From Devosia enhydra (GTDB lineage: Bacteria; Pseudomonadota; Alphaproteobacteria; Rhizobiales; Devosiaceae): a DNA stretch of 64,000 nucleotides. The stretch lies in assembly GCF_900119845.1 (NCBI RefSeq), contig NZ_FPKU01000003.1, forward strand, positions 282,145-346,144, read 5' to 3'. Positions 28,871-38,182 of this stretch are shown one piece after another. The stretch's first letter is position 1, and every line of letters begins with the position of its first letter. The notes beneath the pieces are model-generated. The model ran no database searches and was not told where the DNA came from. It saw only the letters and a list, made by a program, of their open reading frames with translations. A program made the position numbers and the translations under genes.

Positions 28871-29038
28871 TCACAATGCTCGGTCGAAAAGCGACGGCCC
28901 CAGCTTGGCGATGGTCAGCACGTAGAACAGCACCACCATGCCCACGAGTGCGAGCGCCAGCGCAATGGAGCGGCGACGGCGCGAGGCCTGCTCTGCCGGG
29001 GTCAGGCGACGGTCTGTGACGGGTTCGGCCATGCTCAT
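28871..29038 (-). CDS. small CoxF-like membrane protein
   Basis: A 55-residue reading frame too short for many gene callers. The N-terminal half is polar and very basic ([14 protein letters not shown]), followed by one membrane helix (about 24-43) and a short tail [10 protein letters not shown]. Its ATG overlaps the ctaB stop as ATGA, and it ends seven bases before ctaG, so the spacing strongly suggests translation. Small proteins of this layout, often named CoxF, occupy the same ctaB-ctaG gap in other Rhizobiales. The function is not established. Confidence 0.82.
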   Translation of the reverse strand: MSMAEPVTDRRLTPAEQASRRRRSIALALALVGMVVLFYVLTIAKLGPSLFDRAL

Positions 29039-29961
29039 GCTCCTACCAGCGATAAGAGGTGATCGGTGATCAGCGCCAGAAAGATCAGCGCCAGATAGCT
29101 GAGCGAGAAAGTGAAGAGCTTGCGTGCGATGCGCTTCATCTCGACTTCAGCCGGCGCGCGATAGAGGCGCCAGGCGAGAAGGAGGAACGACGCACCCGAG
29201 ACCGCGGCTACGGCAGTGTAGAGCCAACCGCCGAACCCGATCATCGGGGGCACGAGCGTAGTGGCCACCAGAACGACGGAATAGAGCAGGATCTGCAGCC
29301 GCGTCGCGCGTTCACCGGCGACATTGGGCAGCATGGGAACGCCGGCCGCGCCGTAATCGCCCTGCTTGTAGAGCGCCAGCGCCCAGAAATGCGGCGGCGT
29401 CCAGAGGAAGATGATGAGGAACAGCAGCGTGCTTTCGATGCTGACGCCGCCCGTGACCACGGCCCAGCCGACCATCGGCGGAAACGCCCCGGCTGCCCCG
29501 CCGATCACGATATTCTGCGGCGTCGAGCGCTTGAGCCACATGGTGTAGACCACGGCATAAAAGAAGATGGTGAAGGCGAGGAATGCGGCCGCGAACCAGT
29601 TGGTCGCCAGCCCGAGCGTCACGACCGACAGCACCGACAGGATGAGCCCGAAGGATAGCGCCTCGCTGGGCTCCACCCGGCCCGAGGGAATGGGCCGGTT
29701 GAGGGTGCGGCTCATGACGCGGTCGATATCGGCATCATACCACATGTTGAGCGCCGCCGAACCGCCGGCGCCCAGAGCGATGCAGAGGATGGCAATGGTG
29801 CCCAGCACCGGATTGATGCCACCCGGAGCCAGCAGCATGCCGACAAAGGCGGTGAAGATGACCAGCGACATCACGCGCGGCTTGAGCAGGGAGAAGTAAT
29901 CCTCCACCCGGCCCGACGTCGCTACGGACGCGATATCCCTGCTGTCATCAAGATACGCCAC
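29035..29961 (-). CDS. ctaB: protoheme IX farnesyltransferase (heme O synthase)
   Basis: Integral membrane prenyltransferase that adds farnesyl to heme b, the first step to heme a. The 308 residues contain the first Asp-rich motif [15 protein letters not shown] (Asn72, Asp76, Asp80) and [14 protein letters not shown] at the start, with many membrane helices. The start is a GTG at 29961 behind AAAGGC-rich sequence. A longer upstream frame is antisense to nothing useful and overlaps ctaD, so it is rejected. Confidence 0.96.
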   Translation of the reverse strand: MAYLDDSRDIASVATSGRVEDYFSLLKPRVMSLVIFTAFVGMLLAPGGINPVLGTIAILCIALGAGGSAALNMWYDADIDRVMSRTLNRPIPSGRVEPSEALSFGLILSVLSVVTLGLATNWFAAAFLAFTIFFYAVVYTMWLKRSTPQNIVIGGAAGAFPPMVGWAVVTGGVSIESTLLFLIIFLWTPPHFWALALYKQGDYGAAGVPMLPNVAGERATRLQILLYSVVLVATTLVPPMIGFGGWLYTAVAAVSGASFLLLAWRLYRAPAEVEMKRIARKLFTFSLSYLALIFLALITDHLLSLVGA

Positions 29962-29983
29962 GCCTTTGCCTTTCGCCTTTGCC

Positions 29984-31687
29984 TCAATGGGCCTTTTCGG
30001 TGCCGATACGCGGCAGGGTCTCGAACTGGTGGAACGGCGGGGGAGAGGACAGGGTCCATTCCAGCGTCGTCGCACCCTCACCCCAGGGATTGGCCGGAGC
30101 CTGACGCTTCTTCCGCATGGATTCGAAGATGACGTAGAGGAAGACCAGAAGGCCGACAAAGGTGATGTAGTAGCCGATCGAGGAGACGCGGTTCCACAGC
30201 GCGAATGCATCGGGATAGTCGATGTAGCGGCGCGGCATGCCCGCCAGCCCGAGGAAGTGCTGGGGGAAGAAGATCAGGTTCACGCCGACGAAGGTGATCC
30301 AGAAATGCGCGTTGGCAAGCGCCTCGTTGTACATGATGCCGAACATCTTGGGGTACCAGTAGTACCATGCGGCAAAGATGGAGAACACCGCGCCCAGGCT
30401 CAGCACGTAGTGGAAGTGAGCCACCACGTAATAGGTGTCGTGCAGGGCCCGGTCGGCACCGGCATTGGCGAGGATCACGCCCGTCACACCACCGACGGTG
30501 AACAGGAAGATGAAGCCGATGGCCCAGAGCATGGGCGGACGGAAGGTGATCGAACCGCCCCACATCGTGGCGATCCACGAGAAGATCTTCACGCCCGTCG
30601 GCACCGCGATCACCATAGTGGCGGCCACGAAATAGCGCTGCACGTCGAGGCTGAGGCCGGTGGTGTACATGTGGTGCGCCCACACCACGAACCCGACCAC
30701 GCCGATGGCGACCATGGCGTAGACCATCGCGAGATAACCAAAGATCGGCTTGCGCGAGAAGGTCGAGATGATGTGGCTGACCACGCCAAAGCCCGGCAGG
30801 ATCATGATGTACACTTCGGGATGGCCGAAGAACCAGAACAGGTGCTGGAAGAGCACCGGGTCGCCGCCACCCTCAGGCGCAAAGAAGGTCGTGCCGAAAT
30901 TGCGGTCGGTCAGCAGCATGGTGATGGCGCCCGCCAGCACCGGCAGGGCCAGCAGCAGAAGGAACGCGGTGACCAGCACCGACCACGGGAAGAGCGGCAT
31001 CTTGTGCAGCGTCATGCCCGGGGCGCGCATGTTGAAGATGGTGGTGATGAGGTTGATGGCGCCCAGGATGGACGAGGCACCCGCGATGTGGAGCGAGAGG
31101 ATCGCGAAATCCATGGCCGGCCCGGGATGACCGGAGGTCGAGAGCGGGGGATAGATCGTCCAGCCGCCGCCGAAGCCCATCATGCCCGGCGCGCCTTCGA
31201 AGAACAGCGACATCATCAGCAGCGCGAAGGCGGCGGGAAGCAGCCAGAACGCGATGTTGTTGATGCGCGGGAACGCGGTGTCCGGCGCGCCGATCATCAG
31301 GGGCGCGAAGTAGTTGGCAAAGCCGCCCATGGTGGCGGGCATCACCACGAAGAACACCATGATCAGCGCATGGGCCGTGGTGAACACGTTGTACATCTGC
31401 TTGCCGGCATCGAGCGCGGAATCGCCCTCGAGGCCATAGGTCATGGCGGCCAGACCGTGGAAGATCTGGATGCCCGGCTCCTGCAGCTCCATGCGCATCA
31501 CGCCCGAGAGCGCTCCGCCGATGATGCCGGCGATGATCGAGAACACGAGGTACATGACCCCGATGTCCTTGTGGTTGGTCGAGAACAGGTAGCGGCGCCA
31601 GCCCGTGGGAATAGCGTGCCCATGGTCGGCATGGCCGTGATCGTGACCCTGGTGGGTCTCAAGTGGATGGGCCTCGACATTGGCCAT
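29984..31687 (-). CDS. ctaD: cytochrome c oxidase subunit I
   Basis: Catalytic subunit of the aa3-type terminal oxidase, holding heme a and the heme a3-CuB centre. The 567 residues include [12 protein letters not shown] near the start, the His-containing [15 protein letters not shown] and the later [15 protein letters not shown]. The His-rich leader before the first helix is common in alphaproteobacteria. It follows ctaC by 51 bases and precedes ctaB. Confidence 0.98.
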   Translation of the reverse strand: MANVEAHPLETHQGHDHGHADHGHAIPTGWRRYLFSTNHKDIGVMYLVFSIIAGIIGGALSGVMRMELQEPGIQIFHGLAAMTYGLEGDSALDAGKQMYNVFTTAHALIMVFFVVMPATMGGFANYFAPLMIGAPDTAFPRINNIAFWLLPAAFALLMMSLFFEGAPGMMGFGGGWTIYPPLSTSGHPGPAMDFAILSLHIAGASSILGAINLITTIFNMRAPGMTLHKMPLFPWSVLVTAFLLLLALPVLAGAITMLLTDRNFGTTFFAPEGGGDPVLFQHLFWFFGHPEVYIMILPGFGVVSHIISTFSRKPIFGYLAMVYAMVAIGVVGFVVWAHHMYTTGLSLDVQRYFVAATMVIAVPTGVKIFSWIATMWGGSITFRPPMLWAIGFIFLFTVGGVTGVILANAGADRALHDTYYVVAHFHYVLSLGAVFSIFAAWYYWYPKMFGIMYNEALANAHFWITFVGVNLIFFPQHFLGLAGMPRRYIDYPDAFALWNRVSSIGYYITFVGLLVFLYVIFESMRKKRQAPANPWGEGATTLEWTLSSPPPFHQFETLPRIGTEKAH

Positions 31688-31738
31688 GGCAGCGTTCCCT
31701 TCGACTTATATGTCTTCGCTGTTGTCTCTAAATCGGGC

Positions 31739-32641
31739 TCAGCTCGCCTGCGCAACCAGCGTGGCGTTGGCTTCCCGAACATCGCTGGAGGCCTCGAACG
31801 CGGCGATCCAAGCGTCATACTGCTCCTGCGTCACGACACGGATGCCGATCGGCATGAAGGCGTGATCCTTGCCGCAAAGCTCCGAGCACTGGCCGTAGAA
31901 CACGCCAGTCTCGCGGGCATTGAACCAGGTTTCGTTGAGCCGGCCCGGCACCGCGTCGGTCTTGATGCCGAAGGACGGCATGGCAAAGGCGTGGATCACG
32001 TCGGCCGATGTCACCTGCAGGCGCACGGTGGTGTTGACCGGCACAACCATCATGTTGTTGACGCCCAGCAGACGGGGCTGCGGGTTGGCTTCGGCGAGGC
32101 GAGCCTCCTCGGACAGGATATTGCTGTCGAAGGTCAGGCCCTGATCGACATATTCATAGCTCCAGTACCAGCTGGCGCCCGTGGCCTTGATGGTCACCGA
32201 CGCGGCCGGAACATCGACTTCGCCGAACGAAAAGATGTTCGAGCCCAGATATTTGCGCTCGCCGTCGGGAACCGTCATCTGGTCAGTCAAGACTCCGAAA
32301 GACGGGATGGCGATGACCACGAGCACGAGAATGGGCGCAACCGTCCAGATCACTTCGATCAGGGTGTTGTGCGTGGTGGCCGACGGCTTGGGATTGGACT
32401 TGGCGTTGAACCGCACCATCACGATGACGAGCAGCGCCAGCACCAGCAGGGTGATCAGCACCGCGGTCCACAGAAGGATGCCGTCATGAAAGGCGACGAT
32501 CGAATCCATGATCGGCGTCACGGACGTCTGCAGGCCGATCTGCCCGGGATGGGGCTGGCCGAGCTCCTGGGCCCAGGCGGCGCCTGCAAGAAGCGTTGCT
32601 GACAGGGCGGAGCCAAGCGCTGCAATGAGCTTTCCGGTCAC
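31739..32641 (-). CDS. ctaC: cytochrome c oxidase subunit II
   Basis: Carries the CuA centre that receives electrons from cytochrome c. The 300-residue precursor has a signal peptide of about 24 residues ending AWA, two membrane helices (about 55-80 and 95-118), the aromatic WYWSYEY segment, and the CuA motif CSELCGKDHAFMP near 252-264. The start is a GTG at 32641. It is the first gene of the cox operon; its upstream region is a 322-base gap. Confidence 0.97.
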   Translation of the reverse strand: MTGKLIAALGSALSATLLAGAAWAQELGQPHPGQIGLQTSVTPIMDSIVAFHDGILLWTAVLITLLVLALLVIVMVRFNAKSNPKPSATTHNTLIEVIWTVAPILVLVVIAIPSFGVLTDQMTVPDGERKYLGSNIFSFGEVDVPAASVTIKATGASWYWSYEYVDQGLTFDSNILSEEARLAEANPQPRLLGVNNMMVVPVNTTVRLQVTSADVIHAFAMPSFGIKTDAVPGRLNETWFNARETGVFYGQCSELCGKDHAFMPIGIRVVTQEQYDAWIAAFEASSDVREANATLVAQAS

Positions 32642-32963
32642 TTAATTCCCCTAGAGTTCCCGTGTTTCCGGCTTAGGCCCGGACGGCGGCGCGATCAAGA
32701 CGGCAAAACTGCCGCTTCGACTCATGGCCGGAGCGTCAAGGCATTTGCCCGATGCTTAATCACATCGCGGCAGCCAAGGCAATTCACAGCCTTGGCGCGG
32801 TTGTGCGTCAAATTGCGCCCGGCGGCGCAACGCGCCTCATCCCTGCCGCACTTTATACCCATCAGCGGCTGCGCGGGCCCGCGACAATTGACAAGCCGGA
32901 CATGGCTGATCGACACAAGGGGTGAGCCGCGGCCCCTGCCCGATTCTCTAGCGGAGCGTTTTC
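32642..32963. other. divergent control region between ctaC and ialB
   Basis: No gene is supported here. It contains a short hairpin CGGCA-AAAC-TGCCG at 32701-32714, the palindrome at 32774-32795, and a TTGACA at 32888-32893 on the plus strand without a convincing -10. Both the cox operon and ialB must be transcribed from this gap. Confidence 0.6.
32774..32795. promoter_or_regulatory. inverted repeat upstream of the cox operon
   Basis: CCAAGGC at 32774-32780 and GCCTTGG at 32789-32795 form a perfect 7-bp inverted repeat with an 8-base spacer, about 135 bases before ctaC. It could be an operator or a leader hairpin; no known regulator is assigned. Confidence 0.4.
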
Positions 32964-33464
32964 ATGGCGCGTCACCTCGCCCTCCTCATCGCCGCGATCG
33001 CGCTGGCTGCCATCACCGTCGGTTCGGCCTCGGCCCAGGGGGTGGTTCGCGCCCAGTATGGCGACTGGCAGATGAGCTGCGATACCCCGCCCGGCGCCAG
33101 CGCCGAGCAGTGCGCGCTGATCCAGAACGTCACGGCCGAGGACCAGGCCAATGTGGGCCTCAGCGTCATCGTGCTCAAGACCGCAGATGGCCAGGCCCGC
33201 CTCCTGCGCGTTCTGGCGCCGCTCGGCGTGCTCCTGCCCAATGGGCTGGGGCTCAATATCGATGGCACAGATATCGGCCGGGTGATGTTCGTGCGCTGCC
33301 TGCCCAATGGCTGCGTCGCCGAGGTGCTGCTCGATGACGAACTCATCGCCCAGCTCTCCACGGGCACGAGCGCGATCTTCGTGGTGTTCAAGACGCCCGA
33401 GGAAGGCATCGGCATCCCGGTTTCGCTGACCGGGTTCGGTGACGGCTTCACCAACCTCCCCTGA
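32964..33464 (+). CDS. invasion associated locus B (IalB) family protein
   Basis: A 166-residue exported protein. The signal peptide ends after SASA near residue 24. The mature domain begins with VRAQYGDWQMSCD and has two likely disulfide pairs, Cys39/Cys50 and Cys112/Cys117 (RCLPNGC). IalB proteins are periplasmic or surface proteins widespread in Rhizobiales; the name comes from Bartonella erythrocyte invasion and does not imply virulence here. It stands alone and converges with the DUF1127 gene. Confidence 0.9.
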   Translation: MARHLALLIAAIALAAITVGSASAQGVVRAQYGDWQMSCDTPPGASAEQCALIQNVTAEDQANVGLSVIVLKTADGQARLLRVLAPLGVLLPNGLGLNIDGTDIGRVMFVRCLPNGCVAEVLLDDELIAQLSTGTSAIFVVFKTPEEGIGIPVSLTGFGDGFTNLP

Positions 33465-33509
33465 CCGGCCCTGCCTTGACGGGCTAAGCGCTCTCCACGG
33501 AAAGCGTCG

Positions 33510-33553
33510 AAAAAGGCCGGACGCATCGCGCCTTGCGGCGCGACTTGTCCGGC
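33510..33553 (-). terminator. Rho-independent terminator of the DUF1127 gene
   Basis: On the minus strand, an outer 7-bp stem (GCCGGAC with GTCCGGC) and an inner 6-bp stem (CGCGCC with GGCGCG) capped by GCAA are followed by CTTTTT. It lies 75 bases after the DUF1127 stop. Confidence 0.8.
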
Positions 33554-33627
33554 AGTTTGGTCGGGAAACACGGCCGACCTCCATAAGGAGAAAGGCCAGC
33601 CGGATATTTGACTGCGCCCAAACGTCC

Positions 33628-33909
33628 TCAGAAGGACGAGCGGCCCAGCCAAATGGCGGAGCGAAGCGCGCGGCGGCGCTGCAGGTGCAGCCCGGCCTGC
33701 GGGGCACTGGCGCCCATGGCTTCGAGAACATCGTTACGGGTCAGCCCCAGATCTTCGAGCCGCGCTTCGTCGAACTCCAGCATCTCTCGAAAGGCGAGGC
33801 GCTGATGGCGCTCGGCGCGCAGTTTGGCGGCCCAGCGCAGGATCGCCAGAAGCGGATTCCGGGATGCGGCGGCCACGGCAGGCCGCTCGCTTGACAGCAA
33901 GTAAGCCAT
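33628..33909 (-). CDS. DUF1127 domain protein
   Basis: A 93-residue protein carrying the short arginine-containing DUF1127 motif: FREMLEFDEARLEDLGLTRNDV at about residues 41-62. DUF1127 proteins in Agrobacterium, Brucella and Sinorhizobium affect RNA turnover, phosphate or stress responses, and several are controlled by the LysR regulator VtlR/LsrB. This copy is transcribed divergently from a VtlR/LsrB-like gene and has its own terminator. A basic C-terminal tail (LHLQRRRALR) could bind nucleic acid. Confidence 0.88.
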   Translation of the reverse strand: MAYLLSSERPAVAAASRNPLLAILRWAAKLRAERHQRLAFREMLEFDEARLEDLGLTRNDVLEAMGASAPQAGLHLQRRRALRSAIWLGRSSF

Positions 33910-34060
33910 GAAACTGCTCCGATCAGGGAAACGGCGCGGCAGGAACCGGGCCGGCGCAGCGCCATCGCGACGCTGCTGACGATGGGGATAGGCGCTTGCC
34001 AGCCATCAGTCTAACAAATAGATTTCATCCACCCCATCATCGAACGTGATGAAGACGAGC

Positions 34061-34957
34061 ATGTCCGCGCCCCTCGATCTCGACCAGCTCCAGAGCTTTT
34101 GCGCCATCGCCGACTGCGGCAGTTTCACCGAGGCGGCGCGACGGGTGAACAAGACGCAATCGGCAGTGTCCATGCAGATCAAGCGGCTCGAGGAGCGGCT
34201 GGGCCACCCGCTGCTGACCCGCGACGGGCGCGGCGTGCATCTGACCAATCATGGCGAGACGCTTTATGCCCGGGCTCGCCGCATGCTGCGGCTCAATGCC
34301 GAGATCATGGACCTGTTTTCCGATGGCGATCTGTCCGGCTCGATCCGCTTCGGGGTGCCGGACGATTATGCGGTGAAGCTGTTGCCCGTCATTCTCTCGA
34401 GCTTCCAGCGCACCCATCCGCGTATCGTGGTCGACGTCCGCTGCCAGCCCTCCGAGGAACTGCTCGAGGGCATGAAGTCGGGCAAATACGATCTCATCGT
34501 GTTCAGCCAGGGCACGAGCCATGAATATGGCGAGTTGTTCCGCACCGAACGGATGTTCTGGGTGGCGTCGCATGGTGGGCAGGCGCTGAGCCAGGACCCC
34601 CTTCCGATAGCGGGCGGCATCAATTGCTGCTGGAAGGAGAATGCCGTCGAAGCGCTGAACCGCATCGGGCGCGACTATCGCATTGCCTATACGTCATCGA
34701 ACGCCATCGCCATTTCGAGCGCCGTGCTCACCGATCTTGCGGTGAGTTTTCTGCCCGAAAGCGCCATCCAGCCGGGCATGCGGGTGATCTCGGAGGACAA
34801 GTCCCTGCCCCGGCTGCGCGATGCGCAGATCGCGCTGATGCGGGCGAGCCATGCCTATGGCGGCATTTATGATGCGCTCGCCAACCACATCGTGGACAGC
34901 ATGGGCAATCTCGAGGGCGAGGACAGGCTGGTGCAGCGGGCGGAGGCGGCCGAGTGA
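34061..34957 (+). CDS. LysR-family regulator, VtlR/LsrB-like
   Basis: A 298-residue LysR-type regulator. The N-terminal winged helix reads PLDLDQLQSFCAIADCGSFTEAA and then KTQSAVSMQIKRLEERLG, very close to my memory of Brucella VtlR and Sinorhizobium LsrB. The C-terminal half is the effector domain, with several cysteines (CQPSEE, NCCWKEN) that could sense redox state, as described for LsrB. ATG 34061 gives MSAPLDLDQ; an ATG at 34049 is also possible. The divergent DUF1127 neighbour supports the assignment. A dyad, TTCATC to GATGAA, spans 34024-34053 over the start. Confidence 0.85.
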   Translation: MSAPLDLDQLQSFCAIADCGSFTEAARRVNKTQSAVSMQIKRLEERLGHPLLTRDGRGVHLTNHGETLYARARRMLRLNAEIMDLFSDGDLSGSIRFGVPDDYAVKLLPVILSSFQRTHPRIVVDVRCQPSEELLEGMKSGKYDLIVFSQGTSHEYGELFRTERMFWVASHGGQALSQDPLPIAGGINCCWKENAVEALNRIGRDYRIAYTSSNAIAISSAVLTDLAVSFLPESAIQPGMRVISEDKSLPRLRDAQIALMRASHAYGGIYDALANHIVDSMGNLEGEDRLVQRAEAAE

Positions 34958-34964
34958 GGTCCCT

Positions 34965-36335
34965 TTACATCTCGGCTTCGTCGAAGATGCGGCTGAGATC
35001 GCCCGCCCACGGGCCGTTATAGCGGTCGAGCCAGCGCTCAGCTTCGGTGCGGCCGGTCTCGACGATCTGGTCTAGAGGCTGGAGGAAGATCGCCTCGCTC
35101 TCCCCCGCCCCGTTGCGTTGGTTGCGGGCGGATAGCCCCGAATGGGCGATGGCGACAGCCTCGCGGGCAATGTCGCGGACGGTACCCGAGCGGAAGGGGG
35201 CATGGATGGCGCGGGCGGGGACATCGTCGCGAAGCGCCTGACGCTCCTCATCGGTCCAGTCCTTCACCAATTGCCAGGCGGCGTCGAGCGCGTCGGCATC
35301 ATAGAGGAGGCCGGTCCAGAAGGCGGTCAGCGCATTGACGGCAGCTTCGCTGCCCATGTCGGCGCCGCGCATCTCGAGGAACTGCTTGAGCCGCACTTCG
35401 GGGAAAAGGGTCGAGAGGTGATCTTCCCAATCCTTGAGGGTCGGGCGTTCGCCTGGCAGTTGCGGCAGTTCGCCCTTGAGGAAGGCGCGGAAGCTCTCGC
35501 CCGCGACATTGATGTAGCGCTTGTCACGGATGACGAAATACATCGGCACATCAAGGGCATGCTCGACATAGTCGGCATAGCCGAAGCCGTCTTTGAAGAC
35601 GAAGGGCAGCATGCCGGTGCGGGCTTTGTCGGTATTGAGCCAGATATGCGAGCGGAACGAGAGGAAGCCCGACGGCCTGCCATCGACGAAGGGCGAATTG
35701 GCAAAAAGCGCAGTCGCCACAGGCTGAAGCGCGAGCGATACCCGCAGCTTCTTGACCATGTCGGCTTCATCGGAGAAATCGAGATTGGCCTGCACGGTGG
35801 CGGAGCGGAACATCATGGATGTGCCCAGCGTGCCGACCCTCTCCATATAGGGGGCCATAATGCCGTAACGGCTTTTGGGCATTGCAGGAATTTCGCTGAC
35901 CGACCAGAGCGGCGTGGTGCCCAGACCAAGGAAATGGATGTCGAGCGGGCCCGCCACGGCGTGGCAATCGGCGAGGTGGGCGGCGAGTTCGGCGGCCGAG
36001 GCGTGGACGTCGGGCTGGGGGGCGCCGGAGAGTTCGAACTGGCCGCCGGGCTCGAGCGAGATGCCGCCCGCCGCGGCGTCGTTGCGCAGGCCGATGGGGT
36101 TCGGGCCATCGTAGAACGGGGCCCAGCCGGTGCGCCGCTCAATGCCGTCGAGCAGCGCGCGGACCCCGTTCGGACCTTCATAAGTCACGGGTCGGACTGG
36201 GTTTTTATGAAAGACATGCTTTTCGTGCTCGGTGCCGATCCGCCAGTCCTCACGCGGCTTTTCGCCTTTCGCCAACACGGCGACGAGGTCGGCAAAGGAG
36301 CCGACAAGGGGGGACGGATCGTTGGCGCCGGGCAT
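34965..36335 (-). CDS. gshA: glutamate-cysteine ligase, plant/alphaproteobacterial type
   Basis: First enzyme of glutathione synthesis; joins glutamate and cysteine with ATP. The 456 residues match the GCS2-like group shared by plants and alphaproteobacteria, with RIGTEHEKHVF near residue 32, GGQFELSG near 97 and the SFRSHIWLNTDKAR segment. The gene converges with the LysR gene, only seven bases apart, and is downstream of rsmE with a 68-base gap, an order common in Rhizobiales. Confidence 0.96.
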   Translation of the reverse strand: MPGANDPSPLVGSFADLVAVLAKGEKPREDWRIGTEHEKHVFHKNPVRPVTYEGPNGVRALLDGIERRTGWAPFYDGPNPIGLRNDAAAGGISLEPGGQFELSGAPQPDVHASAAELAAHLADCHAVAGPLDIHFLGLGTTPLWSVSEIPAMPKSRYGIMAPYMERVGTLGTSMMFRSATVQANLDFSDEADMVKKLRVSLALQPVATALFANSPFVDGRPSGFLSFRSHIWLNTDKARTGMLPFVFKDGFGYADYVEHALDVPMYFVIRDKRYINVAGESFRAFLKGELPQLPGERPTLKDWEDHLSTLFPEVRLKQFLEMRGADMGSEAAVNALTAFWTGLLYDADALDAAWQLVKDWTDEERQALRDDVPARAIHAPFRSGTVRDIAREAVAIAHSGLSARNQRNGAGESEAIFLQPLDQIVETGRTEAERWLDRYNGPWAGDLSRIFDEAEM

Positions 36336-36403
36336 GGCTGCTCCCTAACTCGCGCGGAAAGGCCGGCGGACAATAGCGGCAAGCGCCGGTAAAGCAATGG
36401 GCT

Positions 36404-37156
36404 TTATCGCCAATCACCGATGGTTGCCTGCACCACTGCGAGCGCCGCCACACCGGCGGTATCAGCGCGCAGGATACGTGGGCCTAAACTTATCGGCAGA
36501 ACAAAGGGTTGCGCCAGGAGCAGCGCGCGCTCCTCATCGGAAAACCCGCCTTCGGGACCAATGAGCACGCCGACGCGCCGGTCCGGATCGAGCCCCTGCA
36601 ATGCCCCCACGGGGCTGCCCGAGAGCGCCGATTCATCGCAGAACAGCAAACACCGATCACCGTGAAATCCTGTCCAATCCCGCACCAGATCGACAAGAGA
36701 CACGTGACTTTCGAGTCGGGGCACAGAGAGCACCTCGCACTGCTCGGCCGCCTCGACGATATTGGCAAAAAGCTTGTCCGGTTTCGGCGGCCCGCCCTGC
36801 ACGAAACGCGTCATCACCGGCTGGATGATGCCAGCACCCATCTCGGTCGCCTTCTGCACCAGATAGTCGAGCCGCCCGACCTTGAGCGGGGCAAAGCCGA
36901 ACCAGAGATAGGAGGGCGGGGTCTGATCGGCGACGCGCGCTTCCGCCTCCACCGTCACCGCCTTGCGGCTGACATCGGTGAGCCTACAGGCCCAGGCGCC
37001 ATCGCGGCCGTTAAAGAGAATGACGCCGTCGCCTTCCTTCCGTCGCAGCACCGTGACCAGATAGACGACATGCTCGCGCGAGAGCGTCGCCGTCATGGCT
37101 TCGCCAAGATCGAAGTCGACATAGAGGCGCGGAAGTGACGCATGGCTGCGGGGCAT
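36404..37156 (-). CDS. rsmE: 16S rRNA m3U1498 methyltransferase
   Basis: SPOUT-class methyltransferase that modifies U1498 of 16S rRNA. The 250 residues have the N-terminal PUA-like domain and the trefoil-knot end with IGPEGGFSDEE near residue 198 and LGPRILRADTA near 228. It is divergent from ubiA across a 62-base gap and precedes gshA on the same strand. Confidence 0.95.
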   Translation of the reverse strand: MPRSHASLPRLYVDFDLGEAMTATLSREHVVYLVTVLRRKEGDGVILFNGRDGAWACRLTDVSRKAVTVEAEARVADQTPPSYLWFGFAPLKVGRLDYLVQKATEMGAGIIQPVMTRFVQGGPPKPDKLFANIVEAAEQCEVLSVPRLESHVSLVDLVRDWTGFHGDRCLLFCDESALSGSPVGALQGLDPDRRVGVLIGPEGGFSDEERALLLAQPFVLPISLGPRILRADTAGVAALAVVQATIGDWR

Positions 37157-37218
37157 CTTGCAACCTTTGTGACAGGGCGGGATAAGTCCGCTTGCGGCAA
37201 TAGCCCAAGGAGGCCAGC

Positions 37219-38172
37219 ATGCAAAGCCCTACGCCCAATGCCACCGGCGGCCTGCCGCCCGGAACCGTCGCCGACGCGCAGCGCGGCAACTGGGTCGACC
37301 GCTTCGCACCGGACTGGCTCAAGCCCTATGCGCGGCTGGCGCGCTGGGACCGGCCGATCGGCTTCTGGCTCCTGTTCTGGCCCTGCGGCTTCGGACTCGG
37401 GCTCGCCGCCATCGCAAATCCGCAGCGCGGCTTCGACGTCGTGGCGCTCGTCCTCTGCCTTGTGGGCGCCATCATGATGCGCGGAGCCGGCTGCACCTTC
37501 AACGATATCGTGGATCGGGATTTCGATGCCCGCGTCGCCCGCACCCGCTCGCGCCCCATCCCCTCCGGACAGGTGACGCCCTGGCACGCGCTGCTGTTCA
37601 TGCTGGCGCAGTCGCTGGCAGGCTTTCTGATCCTCATCCAGTTCAACATGTTCACCATCTGGCTGGGCATCGCCTCGCTGGGGCTCGTGGCGATCTATCC
37701 GTTCATGAAGCGCATCACCTGGTGGCCGCAGCTCTATCTCGGCTTTGCGTTCTCCTGGGGCGCGCTGGTGGGCTGGGCCTCGCAGGATGCCGGGCTGACG
37801 CTACCCGCCGTGCTCGCCTATATCGGCTCGATCCTCTGGGTCATCGGCTATGACACGATCTATGCCCTGCAGGACGTGGAAGACGATGCGCTGGCGGGGG
37901 TCAAGTCCACCGCCCGGCTCTTTGGCGCCAACGCCACCCCGGCCGTGGCGGGGTTCTACGCCGGGGCGGTGCTGCTCTGGGCGATCGCCGCCTTCATGGT
38001 CGGGGCGGGCCTGCCCTTCGTATTGGGCATGGGCGCGGTCGTCGCCATCCTCGTCTGGCAGGTGGTGACGCTGGTGCCCAGCGATGGGACGAATGCGCTT
38101 GTCCGCTTCAAGGCAAACCACTGGGCCGGCCTCGCCCTGACGCTCGCCCTCGTGCTCGACTGGCTGATCTGA
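37219..38172 (+). CDS. ubiA: 4-hydroxybenzoate octaprenyltransferase
   Basis: Membrane enzyme of ubiquinone synthesis that attaches the polyprenyl chain to 4-hydroxybenzoate. The 317 residues carry the first Asp-rich motif NDIVDRDFD near residue 95 and the second motif DVEDDALAGVKST near 219, with about eight membrane helices. AAGGAGG precedes the ATG at the proper distance. The next gene starts ten bases downstream. Confidence 0.96.
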   Translation: MQSPTPNATGGLPPGTVADAQRGNWVDRFAPDWLKPYARLARWDRPIGFWLLFWPCGFGLGLAAIANPQRGFDVVALVLCLVGAIMMRGAGCTFNDIVDRDFDARVARTRSRPIPSGQVTPWHALLFMLAQSLAGFLILIQFNMFTIWLGIASLGLVAIYPFMKRITWWPQLYLGFAFSWGALVGWASQDAGLTLPAVLAYIGSILWVIGYDTIYALQDVEDDALAGVKSTARLFGANATPAVAGFYAGAVLLWAIAAFMVGAGLPFVLGMGAVVAILVWQVVTLVPSDGTNALVRFKANHWAGLALTLALVLDWLI

Positions 38173-38182
38173 AGGACCGTCC

